This document shows positions 56,039 through 64,000 of a stretch of DNA of 64,000 nt, in pieces; position 1 is the stretch's first letter, and the number at the start of each line of letters is the position of its first letter. This stretch comes from Cycas panzhihuaensis (lineage: Eukaryota; Cycadophyta). The stretch spans positions 159,471,741 to 159,535,740 of the forward strand of contig CM041465.1 of assembly GCA_023213395.1 (NCBI GenBank), read 5' to 3'. The translations under genes and the position numbers were made by a program. The notes beneath the pieces are model-generated. The model had not been told where the DNA came from. It did no database searches and was given only the letters and a program-made list of their open reading frames with translations.

Positions 56039-58260
56039 CAATGTACCTATCATATTCCAAAGAGATATCATAGGATTTTTTAAAGAATATATCAATGATT
56101 TTATTGAAATATATATGGATGATTTTCTAGAATATATTGACACACTTGATAAGGATTTATAAATATTAGAGAAAGTTTTCTCAAGGTATAGGGAAATAAA
56201 TCTTTGTCTCAATAGCAACAAAAATAGATTGATCATTCAAAAGGGAATATTCCTTAGGTATATAGTCTCAAAGTAAGGAATTTAAGTTGATCTAGAGAAG
56301 ATCAAAGTGATTGAATAATTAGAAATACCCTAAAACCTTAAGGATGTTCAAAATTTTCATAGATAAGTAAGTTACTATCACCATTTCATTCAAAATTTTA
56401 ATAAGATTGTCACTCCTCTTTATCAATCTCTATAGAAGAATAATATATTCCAATGCCTTAAGAAGCAGGATATCACATTTGAAATTTTAAAGAAGTAATT
56501 AATAAAATCACTAGTATTATAAGGACTAAATTGGATGAAGTTATTTCATACTTACATTTTTGATACATCTTTAGGAGCAGTGTTGGTGCAAAAATAAGAA
56601 CTCAAGGAATATGTTATTTGCTATTCAAGAAAGACACTTCATGATGATAAACATAATTACATAGTCATAGAGAAAGAATTTTTAGTAGTTGTATTTTTGG
56701 TGAAAATTTTAGGGACTATATTTCTAGCTTTTAGTTCATTATCTATACTAAACATTATATTATTTAATATTTGATGAATAAGGTAACTATATTATCAAAT
56801 AGTTTCTTTTGTTATAGGAGTTTAATATTGAGATTATTGAAAAACTATCTAAGTTGAATGTAGTTATAGACCATTGATCCCAATTGATAAATATTCCAAA
56901 GAAGATGGACCCTATGAAGATAAGTTTCTAAATGAATATTTATTTATGGTAATAACTTATACACCTTAGTTCACAAAAATTATAGACTATGTAGTTATAG
57001 GGGTGATATTTAAGCACATTTTAGCAAAATAAAGAAGAACATTGATAAATTATAGCACTACCTACACCTTGATTAAAGGTAACTTATACAAGGTTAAGTT
57101 TGATAACATACTTTGTAGATGCTTGTGTGTGAATGAGTTCTTTGATATTCTTAAAGTTATGCATAATAAGATATGTGGAGGATATTTTATAGATAAAAGG
57201 ACAATATAGAATATTCTTATAATGGGGAATTTTTGTCTATCAATCCATATTGATTCAAAGAAAACTGTAGTAAGTTGTGACACCAATAAACAAAAAGGGA
57301 AACCAATTAATTCTTCATCCATTCCATTGCACCTAGTCATTTCCCTTGAATCCTTCAAAAAGTAGGATATTATTTTTGTTGGGCTAATCAATCTAGCATC
57401 TTATAAAGGACATAAGTATATACTCATTCTATAGACTATTTGATGAATTAGGCTAAGGTAAAATCCTTTAAAGAATTTAATTCAAAGAACATTACTATAT
57501 TTTTATATGAGAAAATTTTCACAATATATAAATCACTAAGGAAGTTAGTTAACGATAGAGGTGCTCCATTCATAAATTAAGTGATTAAGGATCTCATCCA
57601 AGAATACATTATTAGATAAAAATATTTACCCTATATTACCCTCAAGAAAATGGAAATGTAGAAGTCACTAATAGATACAAGAGTGAATCATCATAAAGAT
57701 AGTTTGACTACATAGGAAGAATTGGGATTGAAGGTTGTTGAAGGTTATTTGGGCTTATAAGATCACTTAAAAGTCAACAATAAGTTGTAACCCATTTGAG
57801 TTGGTCTATAAAGAGCACACAATTATGCCCATTGAATTAAAGATCAAAACATTGAGAATAGTAAGGCAACTATACATGCCACTATTGGAAGATCAATAAT
57901 AATAGATATGTGATATTAATGAGTTGGATAAAATATAAGAAGAGGTAGGCCAAAGAATATTAACCATTTAGGCCTAACAGAGATATTGGCATGATATGTC
58001 TATTCAATAAAAGTAATTTAAAGTAGGAGATTGGGAGCTATTATTTTACTCATTATATAATGGCTTTCTAAGCAAGCCCCAAATCAAATGGTTAGGTCCT
58101 TATGAGATCATTTAAGTATTTGAGAATACAGTAGTAAAGTTACAATATATCAACACTTTGATGTAGTAGTTGTTCACTAATGGATATTGCATAAGGCTCT
58201 ACAATAATCTAGTTACTAAGGATAAGTTCCCAATATTATAGAACTATAAGTTGATCTATA
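56039..58260 (+). pseudogene. G3 C-terminal half of RT, RNase H and integrase
   Basis: The sequence resumes exactly where Z1 cut RT. IEIYMDDFLEYI near 56,100 carries the YMDD catalytic pair. RNase H follows (FDTSLGAVLVQK near 56,560; YYSRKTLHDDKHNY near 56,615). Integrase reads GHKYILI near 57,410, YPQENGNVEVTNR near 57,630, IWAYKTTQKSTISCNPFELVY near 57,750, then IELKIKT, KWLGPYEII and ending VTKDKF near 58,225. These tail motifs are typical of Athila/Tat elements. Stops are frequent; not functional. Confidence 0.8.
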
Positions 58261-59013
58261 TCTTATATAGTTTTTCCTTCTTAATTTTTATAAGATAACG
58301 ACCAGTAATTTGGATTTATATGTATAAAAATATATTTAAAAAAAAGGAATATATAAATATAAAGAAATTAAAAAATATATATAGAAGATAAGTTCAACAT
58401 ATCTATGGTAGGTGTTATACCTAGTAGATTAGACCTTAAGTAGTATTATTTTCTATTTCTCTTATGAGGTTAAGATAAAATAAGGTCAATTTACCTATAG
58501 GTGCATCTAATAGTAACTAATAAATGAAATTAAGTTGGTATAATATAATCTATATGTTAATATATCTCTCTATAAAAAATAATTTAAATTATTTCTATCT
58601 TTCATATAGAAAATGTTATGCAAGTTTAACCTTTATTATATAAGAATGTAACTTATACAATATTAAAATTAGTAATACATAAAAACAAATTTCTAAAAAC
58701 TATCAATAATAAAATGATGACCCAATAAATTTAAGATGAATTTAATTAAAATTAGAATTCTTCAAACTCTAGTCCCTTTAGGGTTTGGGGGGTGGGGGAT
58801 GGGGGAAGGGTTCTAAAAGTTTTAGTTGGCTATGGTGTAGCACTAACCATGTTGAAGCTAAGTAATTAACATTGATGATGATTTGGATGAGTTACCACTT
58901 GATTTGACACTTGAACATGTTTGGTCCTATGGGTAAGACTTTATTTTTTTAACCTAAGGAAAGAAACTAACCTTAGAGAAAAGGAATAAAGATTTACTAC
59001 TTAAAGAAACATT
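58261..59013 (+). other. G3 downstream region, no gene seen
   Basis: AT-rich sequence after the integrase. The only striking item is a G-rich run (58,781-58,810). A G3 3' LTR would be expected around here, but no partner copy is in the window to confirm it. Confidence 0.45.
58781..58810 (+). other. G-tract cluster with quadruplex potential
   Basis: Five runs of three to six G separated by one to three bases (gggttt, ggggggt, gggggat, gggggaa, ggg). It could be the G3 polypurine tract or an unrelated G-quadruplex motif. Confidence 0.75.
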
Positions 59014-59510
59014 TGAAGAGAAAATATAATCATAGAAATAATGCGATAACAGAACTCTAAACCATGAAGAGAACAAATAACATAAACAAATCAAACACTC
59101 AACAAATAACACTAGGAGATTCATGTCTAAGCATAGACCTTTTATTAATTTGAGCAATAGCTAAAGAATTACAGAGATGAATAAACCCCAACTTTTCACA
59201 TCAACTCATCCACGACCATCTCATGTTATATGTGTTGTTACATAAGAATATATAGACACAACATTATAAGATACCACCTTGTGGTTTTACATTATAATGG
59301 GCATAAACCATAGGTCAATAAAAGACCTCCATAAGACACCCAAAAAATTTTCATAGGGGCTCTCGCCCTCGAACCTCCACTTAGAGGGCTGCTGGCCCCC
59401 CAGACCCCCCAATCAGGGGCCCTACAATAGGCCCTTGGACACCAACAAAGGGGCTCAGGTGTAACGCCTATACCTATGTAACACTTGAAAAGTGTTCAAC
59501 ATATCTAACA
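59014..59510 (-). repeat. C3 3' LTR (497 bp)
   Basis: Plus-strand ends tgaagagaaaat...atctaaca. The purine tract (minus strand caagtgggagat) adjoins it. A GC-rich segment (about 59,358-59,430) recurs at the end of the window in the 5' LTR. Confidence 0.88.
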
Positions 59511-60300
59511 ATCTCCCACTTGTTGAACACTTTACAAGAAAACTCGTATACACAACTATTGAATGCCAAAATCACAAACACCCATTACAATTCTATACCA
59601 TCTGAATTTCTCTGTGCTAATAATCTTAATCAATAAGTCTATAGCATTCTCTTGTGTAGCAATCTTATATAAATGCACCTTGTGATCTTAAACTATTTCC
59701 CTAAAAAAATATAACTGCACATCAATATGCTTCAACTAAGCATAAAAAATAAGATTCTTTACTAGGTAGATTGTACTTTGACTATCGCAATCTATCCTTA
59801 TAGCATCCTACTTAAATCTAATATCTATGCATAATCTTTATAACCAAACTACTTCCTTGAATGTATGAGTATCTACCATATACTCTACTTCTGTACAATA
59901 AAGTGCCACAACTTGTTGTCTTTTACTCATCCAACTAATTGTGCCACCATAAAGGGTAAAAGCATACCCACTTGTAGATCTTTTGCTGTCAAGATCTCTA
60001 GCCTAATTATCATCAATAAAACCTCTTATGTTCACTGCTCTACACTTCATGGGATCTCCTTGATAGAAAATTCCATAGTCTGATGTACCTCATAGACACC
60101 TGAAAATCTTTTTCATAGCCACCTAATACTCCCTGCATGGGTTTGACATATACTTTCTAACTACTCCCACTACATGAAAAATATCTAGTCGCGTACAAAC
60201 CATTGCATACATCAAGCTACTAATAACACTAGCATAAAAGACAAATTCCATAGTTTCAACTTCTTAGTAAGTCTTTGGGCATTATTTAGTTGATAATTTT
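59511..60300 (-). pseudogene. C3 RNase H region, degenerate
   Basis: The C-terminal block near 59,600-59,650 reads ENAIDLLIKIISTEKFR, matching the copia ENAADMLTK end. Upstream RNase H sequence can be followed only in pieces with many stops. Confidence 0.7.
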
Positions 60301-61130
60301 AAACCAATAGGAAGAGGAATATTAATTAGTTTACTATCCTGCAACCTGAACTGTTGTAATATTGTCTTACTATACTATCTTTGGCTAAGCTAAATCTTCC
60401 TATTTCTCCTATCCTTTTTAATCTCAATGCCCAAAATAAAATGTTCAATACCAAGGTGCTTCATCTCAAAGTGAGATGCCAGTTAGTCTTTCACAAGTTA
60501 GTTCATTCCTTTATTGTTATCAACTAAAAGTATGTCATCAACATATAAAGCCAAAATAACAAAATGATCACCAATCTATTTATAATAAATATAATGATCT
60601 ACTTTGCTATGCACAAAGTCATTTGCCAACATATGTAAATCAAACTTTTGATACCACATCATTGATGACTATTTCAAGTCGTATAATGACTTCCTTCAAC
60701 TTATACATCATATTCTCTTTTCTTACAACTTCAAGCCCTTTAGGTTGCAACATATAAATTTCTTCCTCGATATTACCATAAAGAAATGCAATCTTCACAT
60801 CTATTTGATCCACCTCAAGGACATAGGCAACTGCTACATCTAACAAAAATCTAATTGAAGTGACATTTATAATGGGAGAAAATACCTCACCAAAATCTAT
60901 TCCCTTGACCTAAGAATAACCCTTTACTACCGAGCAATTCTTGTACTTTTCTACAATACCATCTACTTGGAACTTCTTCTTAAAGATCCATTTGTTATCA
61001 ATAGGTTTTCTCCCATTAGGTAGATCCACCAAATCCCACATATTATTTTTGTCTAAGGCTATCATTTTTTCTTGTATGGCCTTCATCCAGAGTTGACTCT
61101 CTTTTAACTCAAGAGCCTCTCAAATAGTAC
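60300..61130 (-). pseudogene. C3 reverse transcriptase, degenerate
   Basis: The catalytic LYVDDILLVDNN near 60,550-60,515 is intact. The open piece 60,846-60,640 has VDQIDVKIAFLYGNIEEEIYMLQPKG, the copia RT AFL-G block (given here in part). Frameshifts and stops elsewhere. Confidence 0.85.
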
Positions 61131-61149
61131 CTAGATCACCATTTGTAGT

Positions 61150-62170
61150 AGATAAAACAAAAGAGAAGCGAAAAATATTTTCAAGAATATACCTATTAGG
61201 ATGTCTTCTCTCATGAGTTGATCTCCTCAAGATGGGGGGTTCTTGAGGTTGAGCTACCTCTATGGCTGGTTCTTCCTCTTCAGTTGACTCATATTTTGAT
61301 GCAAAATCTTCATCCCTTATTTTAAATTATACCTTCTTACAATATTCCTCCTTTGGTTCTTCATCCTACTTTAGAGATTTGAACTCCTCTCTAAAGATAA
61401 CACCACGACTATACATAAACTTTTTTGTTATAAATCTTATACCCTTTAAAACCATCACCATATCCAATGGAAATAGTCTTTTGTACTTTGAAATCAAGCT
61501 TATTCCTTTGTTATTTAGGAACATGCACAAAAGTTTCACAACCAAACACTCTAAGGTGACCAAGAGATGGTTTCTTACCTAACCACACCTCTTTAGGTGT
61601 TTTGTATACTAAGGTAGTTATCAATGATTTGTTTTTTAGGTAGCTTATAGTCATCATAGCCTCTGCCTAGAATTTCTTCTCTGATCCAGTAGTACTAAGC
61701 ATACTCCTTGATCTCTCTTATAAGGTCCTATTCATCCTTTCAGTAACTTCGTTTTACTGTGGCATATAGGGAATTGTATTTTGCCTTGCTATCCCATACT
61801 TCTTATAAAATTACTAAAACTCCTTTAAGTAAAACTCTCATCTATTATCCATCCTCAATACCTTGATCTTCCTATCATCCTAATTCTCAACCAAGGCCTT
61901 AAATTCTTTGAATTTACTGAAGACTTCAGATTTTTGCTTAAGAAAGTACAACCATGTCTTTCTCGAGAAATCATCTATAAATGAGACAAAGTATTTAGAC
62001 CTACCTAGTGAGGGTATATCAATAGGTCCAAAAACATCGTTATACACTAATTATAGAATACCCTTTGCTCTCTTCAATCTTGAGGGAAAACTGACTTGAT
62101 TTTATTTGCCATACACACAATGCTCACAGAAATCAAAATCAAAAGAGCTATTAATTCCATAGATGTATTC
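61150..62170 (-). pseudogene. C3 integrase, degenerate
   Basis: The pre-integrase zinc region near 62,130 gives DFCEHCVYGK (second Cys pair). The core is broken into several frames. The open piece 61,563-61,366 covers the LGCLVVKLLCMFLN/VFGCETFVHVP overlap region and DMVMVLKGIRF in a shifted frame. All three catalytic acids could not be placed with certainty. Confidence 0.72.
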
Positions 62171-62599
62171 TTTAATATATTTGGAGAATAAATCATGGAG
62201 GACTTTCTCTCTAATATGGCCCAATCTCTGATGTCATAGCATAGTTTTACCAACAAGTGATATTTGAGTCTCACCTTCATTATTTCTACTTTTTGTAATA
62301 GTTGGATTGTAACTTCCAGCACACACTGTATTTGCATCAAGTTTGTATAGTGTTCCAAATCGGACCTCTCTTACTAACACCAATGCTCCTCGAACCATTC
62401 TATAACTATCTTTATTAAAGATCACTTATATTCCTATATCACCCAATTGAATGAAAGATGACAGACTCATAGCCGAAGCAAGAATATAACTTATATCAAG
62501 GATAGTTTTAACCCTTCCATCCCCCAAGCGAACCTTTACCCTTCCATGACCCACAATTTTATATTGGTAATGATCCCCAAGAAATACCTCGCCTCCATC

Positions 62600-62850
62600 A
62601 ATCTTTGTATATTCATAAAACTAGTCCTTATGGGAGTAACATGAAATGAAGCACCAAAGTTAATTAACTACGACTCAACATTTGACAACTTACTTGAGGT
62701 CACCAAATAAACATCACCATCATCTTTATCAAAGGCTTTTGTTACTGTGGAAGAAGTAGCTTTAGGTGACTTTCCTTTGTCAACCTCGACTTAACACTAG
62801 CTCTTCATATGGCTAGCCTTCCCACATCTCCAACATACCAAAGGTCCTTT
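62600..62850 (-). pseudogene. C3 zinc knuckle and protease, degenerate
   Basis: The knuckle near 62,842-62,800 reads CWRCGKASHMKS-C with a stop before the last Cys. The protease near 62,675 reads LINFGASFHVTP where LIDSGASFHVTP is expected; both D and S of the active triad are changed. Confidence 0.75.
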
Positions 62851-62952
62851 GCCTAGAGATTTGGATATTCCTTTGGATTTTGGTCATTTAATCCTAGGCC
62901 TTTGTTGTTTGCGATCTAATGTTCAACCTCTTATCGATAATGCTTCTTTTGA

Positions 62953-63390
62953 TTAATCCTCAAAAGATTTTTGCCTTGTCTCTTTTAATAATAGGGTAGT
63001 AAAAACATCATAAAATTTTAGGGTAGCAGTAGCTATGTTAATCGTCATCACAAGACTATCCCAAGAATCAGGAAGTGAATATAACATGGTAATACACTTG
63101 TCTTCTTTAGATATTGTTATCCCAACTGAAACAAGTTGGCTTACCACAGTGTTAAATGTAATGAGATGATCTACAACTACATATCCATCATTCATCCTAA
63201 GTGAATACAGCTTTTTTTGAAGAAATAGTTTATTAACCAAGGACTTTGTCTGATACAAAGCCTCTAACTTTATCCATAGATCTTTGGCCATAGACTCTGT
63301 GGCAACATTCAATAATACCATGTCTAAAAAGTATAATATTATCAAACGGATTGCCTTTCGATCAAGCTTCTTCCAGTCTTCATCACCCAT
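62953..63390 (-). pseudogene. C3 gag (UBN2-like) open segment
   Basis: A 145-residue open stretch reads DRKAIRLIILYFLDMVLLNV, then AKDLWIKLEALYQTKSLVNK, LFLQKKLYSLRMNDGYVVVD and MLYSLPDSWDSLVMTI. This is the copia gag core (Trp-rich, L..LPDSW..L). The start upstream and the frame downstream are lost. Confidence 0.85.
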
Positions 63391-63594
63391 AGTGGCAAGC
63401 TTTGTTCCTACTACAATGATCCACTAATCCTTCTTAATGAGGATATCTTCGATCTTTAGTTTCCACAGCTCAGAGTTCTAGCCATTAAACTTTTTAATAT
63501 CCATATTTGTAATGTTTTCCATGATCTTTGCACTTAAGTTCACTATACAAGACTCTCACTTACCAAATGGCTTCCTACAGAACTAAAACCCTTA

Positions 63595-63606
63595 GCTCTT
63601 ATACCA
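63595..63606 (-). other. C3 primer-binding site (Met tRNA)
   Basis: Minus strand tggtataagagc, two bases from the 5' LTR. Confidence 0.85.
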
Positions 63607-63608
63607 AA

Positions 63609-64000
63609 TAAAGAGAAAATATAACTGCAAAAGTAATGCGATAACAGAACTCTAAACCATACAAAGAATAAATAACATAAATAAATCAAGCACTTAATAA
63701 AGAACACTAGGAGATTTAGGTCTAAGCATAGACATTTTATTAATCTAAGTAATGACTAATGAATCATAGAGATGAATAAACCCTAACTCTTCACATCAAC
63801 GCATCCACAACCGTCTCACATTACATGTGTTATTACATAAGAATATATATATACAACATTATAAGATACCACCTTGCAGTTTTACAATACAATGGGCATA
63901 AACCATGGGCTAACAAAAGACCCCCATAAGACACAAAAAAAAAATTCTTGGGGACTCCCTCCCTCGAACCCCTACCTAGAGGGGCGCTAACCCCTAGACC
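63609..64000 (-). repeat. C3 5' LTR, partial
   Basis: Aligns from its first bases (taaagagaaaatat against tgaagagaaaatat) with the 3' LTR and continues to the window edge. Confidence 0.88.

Larger units (their letters stand above)
31056..58260 (+). mobile_element. G3: Tat/Athila-like Ty3/gypsy host element, split in three
   Basis: Pieces at 31,056-31,286, 43,219-45,737 and 56,039-58,260 together give gag, protease, RT, RNase H and integrase in order on the plus strand. The two gaps are occupied by element A (TSD gggta) and element Z1 (TSD caatg). Reading across each gap without the insert and one TSD copy continues the same element. The RT and protease resemble Athila/Tat (for example VLVDLGVAIKMMTFKKM). 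The LTRs of G3 were not identified; its left limit is uncertain because Z2 abuts it. Confidence 0.78.
59014..64000 (-). mobile_element. C3: Ty1/copia element, 5' LTR cut by the window end
   Basis: Minus orientation: 3' LTR 59,014-59,510, RNase H, RT, integrase, protease, gag, PBS 63,595-63,606, and a 5' LTR from 63,609 to beyond 64,000. The LTR copies align over nearly 400 bp with scattered substitutions (around 88% by eye), so C3 is older than C2. Its YVDDILL motif and WLIDSGASFH-type protease block point to a Tork-like lineage. The right TSD is outside the window. Confidence 0.9.

Overview
This window looks like intergenic DNA of a large, repeat-rich plant genome, most likely a seed plant. 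The evidence is the set of elements: plant L1-type LINEs with a DUF4283-like ORF1 and an endonuclease-RT-RNase H ORF2, Ty3/gypsy elements of the chromovirus and Tat/Athila kinds, and Ty1/copia elements primed by initiator-Met tRNA. The species cannot be told from the sequence. I found no host gene, rRNA, convincing tRNA, CRISPR array or bacterial feature. Every recognisable coding stretch belongs to a retroelement, and none is fully intact. I saw no undescribed functional system. The strongest content is a readable insertion history, plus two sequences I cannot classify: a GC/CpG-rich island, and a non-coding LTR family.

Left part (1-21,224). LINE-A (1-6458, 5' end outside the window) is interrupted by gypsy G1 (1733-6259, 403-bp LTRs). 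LINE-A itself lies in the integrase C-terminal region of an older minus-strand element, G2 (6459-14,373), which belongs to the same family as G1. G2 is interrupted by a GC- and CpG-rich island of unknown identity (about 10,165-12,830). G2's 5' LTR (13,977-14,373) abuts a decayed minus-strand Tat-like gypsy, T1, with gag and protease remnants (14,374 to about 17,000). From there to 21,210 is AT-rich decayed sequence with microsatellites.

Middle (21,211-31,286). LINE-B (21,225-27,395) is essentially full length and has a perfect 14-bp target-site duplication. It is followed by a plus-strand gypsy gag-protease fragment (D, about 27,600-28,640) and a fragment of a non-coding LTR family (Z2, about 29,950-31,055).

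Right part (31,056-64,000). A Tat/Athila-like gypsy, G3, is split into three pieces (31,056-31,286; 43,219-45,737; 56,039-58,260) by two nests. Nest 1 is element A (31,287-43,218, TSD GGGTA), containing copia W (32,377-40,195), containing deleted copia V (36,091-39,114, TSD AGTAG). Nest 2 is Z1 (45,738-56,038, TSD CAATG), which sits inside the RT domain of G3 and contains copia C2 (47,006-55,274, TSD ATTTA), the best preserved element here. Beyond G3 a minus-strand copia, C3 (from 59,014), runs off the window end.

Most coding copies are broken by stop codons consistent with C-to-T decay at CG and CHG sites, as expected for long-methylated plant transposons. Boundaries, domain calls and identity estimates were made by reading and aligning by eye; no database search was run.
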